Assembly: GCF_022532105.1 (NCBI RefSeq)
Contig: NZ_CP092832.1
Span: 1,703,001 to 1,767,000 of the forward strand
Length of the DNA: 64,000 nucleotides
Source of the DNA: Flavobacterium sp. HJ-32-4
GTDB taxonomy: Bacteria; Bacteroidota; Bacteroidia; Flavobacteriales; Flavobacteriaceae
Reading direction: 5' to 3'
In this document: positions 1-7,970 of the stretch, one piece after another
Numbering within the stretch: the first letter of the stretch is position 1
How the letters are laid out: every line of letters starts with the position of its first letter
The notes under the pieces: model-generated
Told to the model about the DNA's origin: nothing
Seen by the model: only the letters and a program-made list of their open reading frames with translations
Databases searched by the model: none
Position numbers and translations under genes: made by a program

Positions 1-157
1 CGTAGTATCCAAATGCCTGGCTTGTGGCATCGTTTCGTCCGTCCGAAAGAAATTGGTAGTAGTCAGCTCCTGTCTTCACACCAAAATGAAAGGAATCCCA
101 ACGTTGGGCAAATGCCCCGGTAGCAACAAACAGTAGGGCTAAAAACCGCAGTCTCAT
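1..157 (-). CDS. Outer-membrane beta-barrel-like secreted protein, N-terminal part only
   Basis: The 3' end lies beyond the window. Reading leftward from an ATG at 157, the frame starts with a clear signal peptide (MRLRFLALLFVATGAFAQ) followed by a segment beginning RWDSFHFGVKTGADYY. A signal peptide ending in AQ followed at once by a 'GVKTGADYY'-like first strand is typical of porin-family outer-membrane beta-barrel proteins of Bacteroidota (family knowledge). Only about 52 residues are visible, so the assignment is tentative. Confidence 0.6.
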   Translation of the reverse strand, partial: MRLRFLALLFVATGAFAQRWDSFHFGVKTGADYYQFLSDGRNDATSQAFGYY

Positions 158-203
158 GGTCAGATATTTGCGCTAAATATAGAAATAATCGGTGGCCATG
201 GGT

Positions 204-572
204 TCATTTCCGAAAATTACTCTTTGTTCGGTTCCGATTCTCCGACAAACGGTAGCGGACGATGGCTTCGATCAATTCAATAGGCAGCGGCCGGTCATGC
301 GGGAACTGCACCGATCCTTTTCCCTGTTTGTAGGAAGACAATGCCTCTTTGAACGCCTCATGGCCCGTGGGGGTAGCATAAAATCCCGTGTGGTGGGCAA
401 AAGCAGCGAAATAAACCAGTGCCCCGGCATCGAAATAAGCGGGCATCCCGTAACTGATCTTTTCCTCTGCATCGGGGGCTGTTTCCCGTATTACGCGTCG
501 CATCTGTTCAAGCCGCTGCCGTACCTCACCCGAAAAACGTTCTATATACGCCTCTACCGAAGTGGCCTTCAT
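204..572 (-). CDS. DUF1801 / YdhG-like domain protein
   Basis: A 122-residue protein matching the whole length of small DUF1801 proteins. Recognisable features are the N-terminal helix 'SVEAYIERFSGEVRQRLEQMR', the 'EEKISYGMPAY' block near residues 36-46 and the 'SVQFPHDRPLP' block near residues 86-97. Members include the Bacillus Fra iron chaperone and many uncharacterised cytosolic proteins; nothing here shows which role applies. It has no signal peptide. It lies 46 bp upstream of the beta-barrel gene on the same strand, and the divergent lipoprotein gene starts about 70 bp away. Confidence 0.85.
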   Translation of the reverse strand: MKATSVEAYIERFSGEVRQRLEQMRRVIRETAPDAEEKISYGMPAYFDAGALVYFAAFAHHTGFYATPTGHEAFKEALSSYKQGKGSVQFPHDRPLPIELIEAIVRYRLSENRNRTKSNFRK

Positions 573-643
573 CGTTGTGTTTTTTCAAATATACACGGTA
601 GCGCCAAAATCTCTATATTTGAGAAGCAAAATCTACCCCTAGG

Positions 644-1171
644 ATGAGAAAGATGGCTTTTTGCCTGGCAGTGGCCCTGGCAGTTGTTTCCTGTAAAAAA
701 GAACTGGAGGTACAGACACCGATGTACAGTTCCAAAGACACGGTCACCGGGCGCGCGCCGAAAACGGTTGCCGCTCCGCAAAATGTACAACAGGTTACGC
801 AGGGACAAACCGTCCAGGTGAATCCACAACAGGTGCAGGCTACACAGAAAGTGGCACCCGGTATGAACCCGCCGCATGGGCAGCCGAACCACCGCTGTGA
901 TATTGCTGTAGGTGCGCCGCTGAATTCACCTCCGGGCAAGACAGCCGCACAGACGGGTAAGACCACCGTGTCAGCGCCTGTCGTACAGGCACAACCTACG
1001 GTGAAAACCGCGCCGGGCATGAATCCGCCGCACGGACAACCCGGTCACCGTTGTGACATTGCAGTGGGAGCGCCCCTGAGTTCGGCTCCTGCAAAAGCGA
1101 AAACGGAAACACCGCCACCTGCCTCTGCAGTTCCGGCTGTGTTGGCCCCAACGGAAGAAAAAAAGGAATAA
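644..1171 (+). CDS. Lipoprotein with two copies of a 23-residue PGMNPPHGQPxHRCDI motif
   Basis: The 175-residue product starts with a lipoprotein signal whose lipobox is VVSC (Cys17). The body is low-complexity and rich in Q, P, A, T and V. It contains a nearly identical 23-residue block twice, at residues 71-93 and 123-145, differing by one residue (N or G before HRCD). Each block carries GMNPPHGQP, then HRCDIAVGAPL. The block recurs in uncharacterised flavobacterial proteins (family knowledge from memory). The one Cys and two His in each could bind a metal or form a disulphide, but that is inference. A small membrane protein gene follows 12 bp downstream. Confidence 0.8.
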   Translation: MRKMAFCLAVALAVVSCKKELEVQTPMYSSKDTVTGRAPKTVAAPQNVQQVTQGQTVQVNPQQVQATQKVAPGMNPPHGQPNHRCDIAVGAPLNSPPGKTAAQTGKTTVSAPVVQAQPTVKTAPGMNPPHGQPGHRCDIAVGAPLSSAPAKAKTETPPPASAVPAVLAPTEEKKE

Positions 1172-1183
1172 AAGACGGGCGAT

Positions 1184-1438
1184 ATGAAACGGTCGACTGC
1201 CGCGTTTCTTCTCGTTTTTGGCGCTTCTTTGGTGCTGTTGCTCGGAATCGACTATGTCATAGCGACGTCGGTATTGTGTCCGAATTGCGGTTACGAGAAA
1301 GACACGCTATATCTCTTGTTCTTCTATGAGAACTCGGATACCGTCCACCAATCGTATCCTACCCTTTTCAATATTGCCCTTGTGGTCGGTCTCGCTTTTT
1401 TCAGCGGGCGGGCGTTTCGGCGTTTTGTGCAGGTTTAA
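1184..1438 (+). CDS. Small two-TM membrane protein with a CPNCG motif
   Basis: An 84-residue protein not recognised as a family. It has one hydrophobic segment at about residues 6-27 and a second at about 61-75. The loop between them holds CPNCGYEKD, a CxxC pair that could bind zinc or be redox-active. The C-terminus is basic (RAFRRFVQV). It starts 12 bp after the stop of the duplicated-motif lipoprotein and is probably co-transcribed with it. Function unknown. Confidence 0.6.
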   Translation: MKRSTAAFLLVFGASLVLLLGIDYVIATSVLCPNCGYEKDTLYLLFFYENSDTVHQSYPTLFNIALVVGLAFFSGRAFRRFVQV

Positions 1439-1451
1439 GTTCCGTGACGCC

Positions 1452-1946
1452 CTAAACCGTGCGTGCTGAGATGAGCTTCCGAATTAGCGCGACTTGCCCC
1501 AGATGGTAGTAACTATGCTCAATGACGCCCTCGATGTTTCGCAGGTAGGTGCCATAGCGCGGATCGACGAACGGTTGGTCAAAAAGAGTATCGGGCATCT
1601 TTTCAACCGCATCTGCAAAGCGTTGTGCGTTGTCGATAAAAGTGGTAACGACCGTTATCCAATCCGCTTCAGTTGTGATCGGCGGCAGGTCGAAACTGTA
1701 GGTATCCCGGATGTCCAGCCTCCCCGTTGAAAAGGCCGAAAGAAGTCCGGCCAGGTAATAATTGATATGAAAGGTCAAAGCCGCGATTGAATTATGCGGC
1801 CCGATCGTTTCAATCGCCACCTGCCAGTCTAAGCCTTCGATCTGGTCACGGAAATTGGTATTGGCAATCCAACGGCCATCAAGAAGCACTTCCCGAAGGC
1901 GTTGGGCGAGGTAGTGGTTACGTGCAACTGCCAGGTCCGACGTCAT
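1452..1946 (-). CDS. DinB-family (DUF1572-like) protein
   Basis: A 164-residue helical protein with the DinB/YfiT four-helix bundle pattern. Candidate metal-binding histidines are in 'LTFHINYYLAG' (near residue 60) and in 'VIEHSYYHLGQVALIRK' close to the C-terminus. That last block, HxxYHxGQ, is the usual end signature of the family, whose members include thiol-dependent, metal-binding transferases. The start codon overlaps the stop of the upstream esterase by 4 bp (ATGA), so the two genes are probably translationally coupled. The substrate cannot be read from the sequence. Confidence 0.85.
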   Translation of the reverse strand: MTSDLAVARNHYLAQRLREVLLDGRWIANTNFRDQIEGLDWQVAIETIGPHNSIAALTFHINYYLAGLLSAFSTGRLDIRDTYSFDLPPITTEADWITVVTTFIDNAQRFADAVEKMPDTLFDQPFVDPRYGTYLRNIEGVIEHSYYHLGQVALIRKLISARTV

Positions 1947-2857
1947 GGCCTCCCCAATAAAAACACCAATGGTACGTCCAGTCGCGCTTTCCAGGCCTTT
2001 TCGCTGTGGTCGTCACCCGGGAAGAAACGGCTCAGCCCTTTTCCTCCGGTATAGCCTTTCCGTGCCAGCAAGGCGTCTACTTTTTTCTGGATAGGCGGAT
2101 ACATGGCGTCGAGAGTCTGGTCGCCACAGTCAAAATACAGCCGGTGGGTTTTCGGGTCGGGAAGGTGCGACGACAAATAGGAAATGAACGCATCCGGCAT
2201 GGGGTTGTTCTCGGCTGCAAACGTACCGGGCCAGTGCGTCGACAGGCAAGCCGCGCCGCCGAACACATCGGGGTATTCGCAGAGGGCATACATCGAAATC
2301 AAACCGCCCATGCTGCTGCCGGCGATAAAGGTGTGCGCCTGGTCTGGGTTGACGCTATAGGTCTGGTCGATATACGGTTTCACCTCGGTTACCAGGAATT
2401 TCAGGTAATTGTCAGATTGCGGTTGGAACGCGGCTTCGGTGCGTCCGGCTTTTCGCAGTTGCGCCGTGACGGTGTCGCGTGCTACCGGTGTCAGCGATTC
2501 AAAGGGTTTTTGAGGGAAATAGTCCGGATGACGGGTGACGCCGCCGTTCCAAACGCCGACCACGATGAAGGGGCGGACGGTTCCTTTCGCCATCAACGCC
2601 GATGCGACATCGTCTACGTCCCAGGCCTGCTTGTTCCATGATTTTGTGGGGTCGAACAGCATCTGGCCATCGTGCATATACAACACGTCGTAGTGCTTGG
2701 CTGTGGAATATCCTTCCGGAAGCCACACGTCAATCGTTCGGGATGTGACGTATTTAGAAGGGAAGTTTTCGATGCGTTCGATACGGCCACTGACGACCTG
2801 CGGCAGGTCTTGTGCCAGACCACAGCAACTGATCAGCAAGGCGATAAGGTATTTCAT
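1943..2857 (-). CDS. Secreted esterase, alpha/beta hydrolase (putative esterase D family)
   Basis: The chosen start at 2857 gives MKYLIALLISCCGLAQ, a signal peptide that may be a lipoprotein signal because of the LISC lipobox. A longer reading from 2872 adds only five residues. The body carries 'DVLYMHDGQMLFD', 'FIVVGVWNGG' and the nucleophile elbow AGSSMGG (Ser at about residue 182), and ends with a His-containing 'DDHSEKAWKARLD'. This is the pattern of the Fes/EstD-like esterase family (PF00756). Likely substrates are ferric siderophore esters or acetylated or feruloylated sugars; the context does not decide. It is coupled to the DinB-like gene by a 4-bp overlap. Confidence 0.87.
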   Translation of the reverse strand: MKYLIALLISCCGLAQDLPQVVSGRIERIENFPSKYVTSRTIDVWLPEGYSTAKHYDVLYMHDGQMLFDPTKSWNKQAWDVDDVASALMAKGTVRPFIVVGVWNGGVTRHPDYFPQKPFESLTPVARDTVTAQLRKAGRTEAAFQPQSDNYLKFLVTEVKPYIDQTYSVNPDQAHTFIAGSSMGGLISMYALCEYPDVFGGAACLSTHWPGTFAAENNPMPDAFISYLSSHLPDPKTHRLYFDCGDQTLDAMYPPIQKKVDALLARKGYTGGKGLSRFFPGDDHSEKAWKARLDVPLVFLLGRP

Positions 2858-2903
2858 GTTCGGGTAGTGCATAGGATAAAGTTAGTAAAAATCCCTTCCG
2901 TGT

Positions 2904-3254
2904 TCAGCTGCGCTTTATCTTTTCTATTGCTTTGCCTTTGGACAGTTCGTCGATGATCTTATCGAGGTAGCGCATTTTACGGATTAATGGATCTTCGATT
3001 TCCTCTATCCGATATCCACAGATGACACCGGTGATTTTGGGGGCATTGGGATGCAATTGAGGCGCTTCGGCGAAAAACGTCTCGAAATCGACCTGGCGTT
3101 CGATCTGCCTTTTGAGGCCTTCGTGGTCATAGCCGGTCAGCCATAGGATGAGGTCGTCGAGTTCGTCTTGTGTGCGGCCCTTCGACGTCACCTTCTTGAC
3201 GTAAAGCGGATAGACGCTGGAGAATAGGATTCGGTAGATGCGTTCGGTTTTCAT
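2904..3254 (-). CDS. DUF2200 family protein
   Basis: The start at 3254 gives MKTERIYRILFSSVYPLYV, the standard N-terminus of DUF2200 proteins. The open frame runs 25 codons further upstream, but that part looks non-coding. The 116-residue product carries 'KGRTQDELDDLILWLTGYD' and 'ITGVICGYRIEEIEDPLIRKMRYLDKIIDEL', both diagnostic of the family, and a basic C-terminus. It is a small cytosolic protein of unknown function. Confidence 0.88.
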   Translation of the reverse strand: MKTERIYRILFSSVYPLYVKKVTSKGRTQDELDDLILWLTGYDHEGLKRQIERQVDFETFFAEAPQLHPNAPKITGVICGYRIEEIEDPLIRKMRYLDKIIDELSKGKAIEKIKRS

Positions 3255-3411
3255 CGTTAAGGGTAAGTGGTGTAAGACAGCGGGCGCGCGTTTCTGGATG
3301 CTCGTACGCTCGTATTCCGAGCATTTCAAGTACGTACTCTAAAGATAGCGATTTTCCCGATTTAGACGGGATGTCGATGCCCCGTTTCCAAAAATGGCGC
3401 GCCTACATTCG

Positions 3412-3885
3412 TTACTTCAACACCAACCGCGGTGACGTCACCCCTCGTTTCAATTGGTGGGCAATCTTCAGCGCCCGTTCAATTCGTTTATCAGGTGATT
3501 TCACGAGGGTCACGAGGTGGATGAGTCCGCGTTTGTTGCCGTCGGTCAGGCCTTCAAACACCTCTTGTGCGGACGAATCGGTGTCGAGCACTTCCCGGAA
3601 TTCCTCCGGCATGTCGAATTGGTAGGGGGTGTTGTCGGGACGGAACTTTATTCCGATGTGATTCCCGGCCGTGAGGCCGAGTTGTTTCCGGACGGCTGCC
3701 GCTACATACACAAAATGGCCCCGGCCTTTCATCGGGAGGAGCGCACAGTGGAAAGAAACGGCGCCGATGGAAGCGATCAGTCGCTTGTGCCCGGCGGCGA
3801 GCAACTCCTCGCTCAGGGACGAATCCAGCACGATGAAATGGGTACCGTTATCGGATTTTTCGAGTAGGTAGGAGTGCTGGCCCAT
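3412..3885 (-). CDS. YdeI/OmdA-type protein with DUF1905 domain
   Basis: 157 residues. The N-terminal half (about 15-95) fits the DUF1905 barrel, including the 'KGRGHFVYVAAAVRKQLGL' block. The C-terminal half (about 105-150) fits the helical YdeI/OmpD-associated domain ('PEEFREVLDTDSSAQEVFEGLTDGNKRGLIHLV...SPDKRIERALKI'). The family is uncharacterised apart from a weak link to bacteriocin tolerance and OmpD. The TIGR03643 gene lies 6 bp upstream, so the two are probably one transcript. Confidence 0.85.
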   Translation of the reverse strand: MGQHSYLLEKSDNGTHFIVLDSSLSEELLAAGHKRLIASIGAVSFHCALLPMKGRGHFVYVAAAVRKQLGLTAGNHIGIKFRPDNTPYQFDMPEEFREVLDTDSSAQEVFEGLTDGNKRGLIHLVTLVKSPDKRIERALKIAHQLKRGVTSPRLVLK

Positions 3886-3891
3886 AGAGTT

Positions 3892-4170
3892 TTACCGCTT
3901 CGAGATCCGGTTGCCGCTGATAGCGCGCTGGCGGGTGCATTTGAACCGCAGCATATCCGGGTCGGCCTTGGCGCGGTGTTTCACGCCCGTACCCGACGAT
4001 ACCCGGGCGCGCCAACGCTTGAAACTGCTCTCCTTCAATTCGCGGCGCATGAGTTTCTCGACCTCCCCTTGTGTCAGGCCGAACTGCAGGCGAATGGCAT
4101 CGAAGGGCGTGCGGTCTTCCCAGGCCATTTCGATGATGCGGTCGATTTCGGGTTCGGAGAATGTTTTCAC
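3892..4170 (-). CDS. TIGR03643-family small protein
   Basis: 92 residues. The signature 'LTQGEVEKLMRRELKESSFKRWRARVSSG' together with 'IIEMAWEDRTPFDAIRLQFGL' matches the TIGR03643 (DUF2805) family of short basic proteins found across Bacteroidota and cyanobacteria. The N-terminal half resembles a helix-turn-helix and the C-terminus is strongly basic, so nucleic-acid binding is possible (inference). It starts a two-gene unit with the YdeI-like gene. Confidence 0.85.
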   Translation of the reverse strand: MKTFSEPEIDRIIEMAWEDRTPFDAIRLQFGLTQGEVEKLMRRELKESSFKRWRARVSSGTGVKHRAKADPDMLRFKCTRQRAISGNRISKR

Positions 4171-4216
4171 GACGTAAAAGTAGGGAAAGGTAGGTTGAGC
4201 GGATGTGAAAAAAAGA

Positions 4217-4286
4217 GTTAGTAGTCAGTAGTTGGTGGTCAGTAGTCGGTAGTTAGTAGTCAGCAGTCAGTAGTCGGTAGTCAATA
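4217..4286. repeat. Degenerate AGTAGTC/GGTAGTC word repeat
   Basis: Variants of the 7-8-mers GTTAGTAG, TCAGTAG and TCGGTAG follow one another about eight times. There is no coding potential. It is one of several simple word repeats in gene gaps of this window. Confidence 0.7.
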
Positions 4287-4338
4287 CTTGGTGGGCAGAT
4301 TCGGACGGGGTTACAGAAGGCGCGTTTGTCACCATTAA

Positions 4339-4393
4339 CGCTTTATATACACTCTATATACGCTTTATACACGCTTTATCTAGGCTTTAAGTG
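4339..4393. repeat. About 11-bp tandem repeat around GCTTTATAYAC
   Basis: Four to five degenerate units of roughly 11 bp (GCTTTATATAC, CTCTATATAC, GCTTTATACAC, GCTTTATCTAG, GCTTTAAG) sit directly left of the insertion sequence. Confidence 0.65.
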
Positions 4394-4464
4394 GGGAGCT
4401 GTCGCGTCCTAAAATAGCTATACAGATTACTAAATAAATCCTGTTTTAGTTATACAAATGTAAT

Positions 4465-5382
4465 TCATAATCCTAGGTCAGCTATACATTGAGATTTACT
4501 TTTGTTTTGTGTGTGATAGTTTTTCCATCGCTTTGTGAGCGGTTTTAAATTAAGGTGAGCCTCTTCCGGGGTTAAGTAGTTACAGCTCGCATGAGGACGT
4601 AGTTCATTGTAGGCCTTGATACTTTTCGCTATTTGATTCCCGGTTTGTTCAAAACCTAAAGAGCTGGTGTGCAGATTGAACTCTGTTTTGATGATGCCGT
4701 TTACCCTTTCTGCAATTGCATTCTCGTAAGGGTCGCCATTTTCTGTCATACTGATCCTGATGTTGTTTTGTTGTAGTAGGCTGACGTATAGAGCTGAGCA
4801 ATATTGAGATCCCCTGTCAGAGTGATGCGTGATGGTAGCGTTGTAGGCACGATTGTCCAGTGCCATTTGCAGCGCTTGAACACAACCTTCAGCCTGCAGG
4901 TCACTACGAAAACTGTATCCCATGATTTTTCTTGAATAAGCATCGGTAATCAGACTCAGGTAGCCCCACTGGTTAGACATACGGATGTAAGTAATATCGC
5001 TTACCCAAACCTGCTCGGGCCTGTTTATCACTATATCTTTTATCAGGTTGCCATATTTACGCATCCAGTGGCGTGAATCGGTGGTGATGGCTTTTCGCCT
5101 GCGTTGGCCCACCAATAAACGATGTCGCTGTAAGAGATCGAAAAGGGCATCGCGGCCAATACGAATTTGGTGTGATACCAACACCGGACCTAACAGATGA
5201 AGGAGTTTTCGGGTGCCCACACGAGGCAATGACTTGCGAAGCCTCTGCACTTCCTGAAGGATGATATCTTCCTCTATAAGCCCCGTTTCCCTGCGCCAGA
5301 GCGTATCATAATACGCGTGTCGGGTTTTGCCAAACAGCCCACATAACATTCCTATTCCGCAACGCGGATAGTCTTGTTTCAT
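4465..5382 (-). CDS. IS3-family transposase OrfB (DDE integrase core)
   Basis: 305 residues. The N-terminal part (about 35-100) is the HTH_21-like region, followed by an rve integrase core. The catalytic triad is visible as D129 (VSDITYI), D189 (HHSDRGSQY) and E225 (NAIAERVNG), with 35 residues between the second D and E as in the DD35E pattern. Its ATG overlaps the OrfA stop as ATGA, placing it in the -1 frame relative to OrfA. An AAAA run at the junction could allow slippage to an OrfAB fusion, but no strong heptamer is present, so coupling by stop-start overlap is equally possible. Confidence 0.95.
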   Translation of the reverse strand: MKQDYPRCGIGMLCGLFGKTRHAYYDTLWRRETGLIEEDIILQEVQRLRKSLPRVGTRKLLHLLGPVLVSHQIRIGRDALFDLLQRHRLLVGQRRRKAITTDSRHWMRKYGNLIKDIVINRPEQVWVSDITYIRMSNQWGYLSLITDAYSRKIMGYSFRSDLQAEGCVQALQMALDNRAYNATITHHSDRGSQYCSALYVSLLQQNNIRISMTENGDPYENAIAERVNGIIKTEFNLHTSSLGFEQTGNQIAKSIKAYNELRPHASCNYLTPEEAHLNLKPLTKRWKNYHTQNKSKSQCIADLGL

Positions 5383-5930
5383 TTTGAGGACTGCCTGGCA
5401 CCAGGCTTTTTTCTGATATCAATTTTAAGCTGTTCTTCGGCAACATCGATAAGGGTGTTCAATGCCTTAATCTTCATCTCAGCTTCCTGCAGCGCCTTGC
5501 GGAGCGATTCGACTTCTGCAGCATCCTTCAGGGCGGGCTTCTTGGACATGACCGATGGGATTACAGTACAAATATCCACTTTTTCTTCCCTGTATTTCAA
5601 AAGCCAGGCACGAATCAACTTCGCGTCTTTTATACCATAAGCGCTACACGCTTCACTGATACTCATCCTACCCTGTTCTACAGCGCTGACAATGGTGCGC
5701 TTTTGCAATTTTGTATAGCTCCGGCGCTTTATCTTCTCGTGATAGTGACTCGAACCATATTTGCGCATCCAAATGCACAAAGTACTTTTTCCAAGGCCAT
5801 AAATCCGGTTGGCCTCCTTGCGAGGCAAACCCGCCTCAACCTCACTTACAATCTTTGCAATTAATCGAGGATCAAAATGACTTTGTTTTCCCTCGTGCTG
5901 GCAATTAGCCAATTTTCCTTCTTGTTCCAT
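5379..5930 (-). CDS. IS3-family transposase OrfA (HTH)
   Basis: 183 residues with two helix-turn-helix regions, at about 20-60 ('SEVEAGLPRKEANRIYGLGKSTLCIWMRKYG') and 70-120 ('SAVEQGRMSISEACSAYGIKDAKLIRAWLLKY'). A C-terminal coiled coil follows ('VESLRKALQEAEMKIKALNTLIDVAEEQL'), as in OrfA leucine zippers of IS3 elements. It binds the element ends and partners with OrfB. The ORF starts about 40 bp inside the right terminal repeat. Confidence 0.92.
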   Translation of the reverse strand: MEQEGKLANCQHEGKQSHFDPRLIAKIVSEVEAGLPRKEANRIYGLGKSTLCIWMRKYGSSHYHEKIKRRSYTKLQKRTIVSAVEQGRMSISEACSAYGIKDAKLIRAWLLKYREEKVDICTVIPSVMSKKPALKDAAEVESLRKALQEAEMKIKALNTLIDVAEEQLKIDIRKKPGARQSSK

Positions 5931-5980
5931 ACACTGAAAATTTGTGTATAGTTATTTCAGGACAAGACAAGCAAGGAGCG

Positions 5981-6036
5981 AGAAGAAAGAAGAAAGAAGA
6001 AAGAGGAGAGGAGAGAGGAGAGAGGAGAGAGGAGGC
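5981..6036. repeat. Purine-only AGAAAG/AGAGG repeat
   Basis: More than 50 consecutive purines on the + strand, first as AGAAAGA units and then as GAGAG units. The tract abuts the right end of the IS. It could form unusual DNA or slip during replication; no gene is present. Confidence 0.7.
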
Positions 6037-6094
6037 AGACGTTACGAAGGTGTCGTTAGGAAGTCCTTAGCGACGGATCAGCATTCCCTAGCTC

Positions 6095-6133
6095 CTTCGC
6101 CCTAAATCCTATCTCCCAACTCCTAACTCCTAG
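6095..6133. repeat. Dispersed motif CTAAATCCTATCTCC (copy 1)
   Basis: The stretch contains CTAAATCCTATCTCC followed by AACTCCTAACTCC. The same string occurs in reverse complement at 18572-18610, downstream of the TonB receptor. Both copies sit immediately beyond a gene end. Confidence 0.7.
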
Positions 6134-6134
6134 T

Positions 6135-6662
6135 CTACCAAAACTTCCACCAGGGTTTTTGTTCGTTCTCTTGGTCCGGAGCGGGGATCATGGTGATGAG
6201 GAAGTGGTAGTCGTCGAGGGACACGGGCACGGGTTGGAACAGTCGTTCGCCCCGGTCGCGTGGTGACGGGTTATCGCCGAACGGAAACAGGTAGGTTTCG
6301 TGCCGATCGTTGACCACCGTGACGTTGTCGACTTCTTTATCGTCGCTGGCTACGTAAACGCGGACGACATCGCCCGTCAGGAAGGGCAGCGAAGGGTCGT
6401 AGGCTACGGCGTAGTAACCGTCGACAGATGGCCGGGGCAGTCCGGGTTTACGGCTGTAGACGATGTAGTTCACACAATACGCGAAATGCGTGAAGTCGCA
6501 GCTGTCGGGCACCACAACCAGATAATCGGTCGCGCCTTTCCGGCGGTGGATGTCGAGATTGGCCAGTCCTTCATAAGGTGCATAGATGTTGGCGAAATCG
6601 GCCAGGCACGACTGTAGTTCACTTTCATTGATGTCGGAGACGAGGATGAGAGAAGGGGTCAT
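6135..6662 (-). CDS. Conserved hypothetical cytosolic protein
   Basis: 175 residues, family not recognised. It has no signal peptide or membrane segment. The N-terminal part looks like an alpha/beta domain ('SLILVSDINESELQSCLADFANIY'), followed by 'VVVPDSCDFTHFAYCVNYIVYS' and a Trp-rich, charged C-terminus (EQKPWWKFW). The reading frame is compact and GC-rich like its neighbours. It is probably a flavobacterial lineage protein. Confidence 0.7.
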   Translation of the reverse strand: MTPSLILVSDINESELQSCLADFANIYAPYEGLANLDIHRRKGATDYLVVVPDSCDFTHFAYCVNYIVYSRKPGLPRPSVDGYYAVAYDPSLPFLTGDVVRVYVASDDKEVDNVTVVNDRHETYLFPFGDNPSPRDRGERLFQPVPVSLDDYHFLITMIPAPDQENEQKPWWKFW

Positions 6663-6663
6663 G

Positions 6664-6716
6664 GGTTGTGGGTTGCTAGTTGAGGGTTGTTGGTTGTTGG
6701 TTGTTGGTTGTTGGGC
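6664..6716. repeat. GTTGTTGG word repeat
   Basis: GGGTTGTGGGTTGC then four GTTGTTG-type units in the gap between two minus-strand genes. It is low-complexity and carries no frame. Confidence 0.65.
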
Positions 6717-6722
6717 GATGCG

Positions 6723-7292
6723 TTATCTGTTATGAGACGTTGGTACTAATCGTAAAAAGGGCGTCTTCAAAGGTATCAAACAGCTGTCTTTCCCTATCCT
6801 GTAGACGTTGGTGAGCATTTGGTCGGTAAGCGGCGGTAGTTGGTCTCGGTGGAGGGTCAAAATAGCACCCGTAATTTCATAATCACCCTTTACGAAGCAC
6901 TGCGATTCTATGGAGCTGTCCCAAATCGTAAACGTGCCGTCACTATACAACGACAAGCCTGCATTCGTGTCGCTCGTATCGAGTCTTCCCACATACACTT
7001 CCTTTTTGAAGAGCGGTCGTACTTCGTTTTCTGTCGCCATCCAGACCAGGGCGCCTGCCGCGACAAAAATCAGGGCGGGCCTGAAGTCAAAACGGGTGCG
7101 GAATCGGATCAGTTTGTAGATGTCCCGCAATGTAATCACGATGAAAAACAGGATAAACAGAATCAAAATCAACGATAAGAATAAGGCATCCGCAATTGAG
7201 GTACAAAAATCTCCATTGTGCACGACCTGGGCCATGGCGAACAAGGGAAGAACAATCAGGACGAGGTATTTGAATTTTTGTCGAGAGGTCAT
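6723..7292 (-). CDS. Membrane protein of unknown function
   Basis: 189 residues with three hydrophobic stretches (about 9-24, 33-56 and 75-89), then a soluble C-terminal domain of about 100 residues. That domain carries 'NAGLSLYSDGTFTIWDSSIESQCFVKGDYEITGAILTLHRD', a pattern of small beta-rich domains that read like a simple stress or starvation lipoprotein fold. No family was recognised. The same-strand gene at 7341 is upstream; the two may be co-transcribed. Confidence 0.65.
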   Translation of the reverse strand: MTSRQKFKYLVLIVLPLFAMAQVVHNGDFCTSIADALFLSLILILFILFFIVITLRDIYKLIRFRTRFDFRPALIFVAAGALVWMATENEVRPLFKKEVYVGRLDTSDTNAGLSLYSDGTFTIWDSSIESQCFVKGDYEITGAILTLHRDQLPPLTDQMLTNVYRIGKDSCLIPLKTPFLRLVPTSHNR

Positions 7293-7340
7293 TGGTAGAA
7301 CATCATTTCGAATATGGGGATCCCGTGTCTGGGGAAGATA

Positions 7341-7940
7341 CTATTTTTTGATAATGTGGTTCACGACTCGTTTCAGGACTTCTGTATTCCAGTCGAGATG
7401 GTAGCTGAAACCGTGGTTGCGCGTCATCGGATCTTTCTCAGAATAGATGGAAAAATAGGTCGCGTAATTCGCCGTTCGGACCTCTTTCCAGGGAAGAAGC
7501 TGTGGGTCGTCCCTTTTTAGGAGCAAACCGTCTGGGTGGAGAACGACGTCACCGATCCTGAAGGTTTCCCCTTTTTCAAATTCTGATAGGAATTCCTGCG
7601 TTATCCGAGCAAAATGGTTTTTCCAGATAGAGTTGACGATTTGGCCATATAATTCGATGTAGGCTTTTTTGTGGCGTCCGAAATACGAATTGAAATGAAT
7701 TTTAAGCTCCTCGCCCTGTCGGGTACGGACGAAGATGCGGTATTCCCGACCGAACGGGATGCCCTTAAACACATACCAATTAATGCCGAACCGGAAGTCG
7801 GTGATGTCGTCAGCGACCAACGTGGTATACGTAGCGGCAACCCGGTTCTTGTTTTCGAAACGTATGGCCTCGGGACTGATGTGCAATTTCCGTTTGGCGT
7901 TATCGGTAAGGCCGCGCCTGACGATATAGGTTTCTTCCAT
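7341..7940 (-). CDS. Hypothetical protein, PH-like beta domain likely
   Basis: The chosen start at 7940 (MEETYIVRRGLTDNAKRK) drops ten unlikely residues of the longest frame. The 199-residue product is soluble. It has two similar halves of alternating beta strands ('ISPEAIRFENKN...LVADDITDFRFGINWYVF' and 'IGDVVLHPDGLLLKRDDPQLLPWKEVRTANYATYFSIYS'), a layout I associate with tandem PH-like domains (inference). No catalytic motif is visible. Confidence 0.65.
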   Translation of the reverse strand: MEETYIVRRGLTDNAKRKLHISPEAIRFENKNRVAATYTTLVADDITDFRFGINWYVFKGIPFGREYRIFVRTRQGEELKIHFNSYFGRHKKAYIELYGQIVNSIWKNHFARITQEFLSEFEKGETFRIGDVVLHPDGLLLKRDDPQLLPWKEVRTANYATYFSIYSEKDPMTRNHGFSYHLDWNTEVLKRVVNHIIKK

Positions 7941-7970
7941 TAGTGTTTTTCGGTAGCGGTGTCGGAACAT

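Larger units (their letters stand above)
4400..5969 (-). mobile_element. Intact IS3-family insertion sequence, 1570 bp
   Basis: The left end begins TGTCGCGTCCTAAAATAGC. The right end, read inward on the minus strand, begins TGTCTTGTCCTGAAATAAC. These imperfect terminal inverted repeats match at 21 of the first 25 positions. They enclose two overlapping transposase frames on the minus strand. The trinucleotide AGC flanks both ends (4397-4399 and 5970-5972), a 3-bp target duplication of the size usual for IS3-type elements. All parts look intact, so the copy may be active. It sits between simple-sequence repeats and interrupts no recognisable gene. Confidence 0.93.

Noticed and set aside
5379..5395. 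Programmed -1 frameshift site in the IS3 transposase
   Set aside because: Only an AAAA run is present and no strong slippery heptamer was found; ATGA stop-start coupling explains the overlap as well, so it is not listed as a feature.
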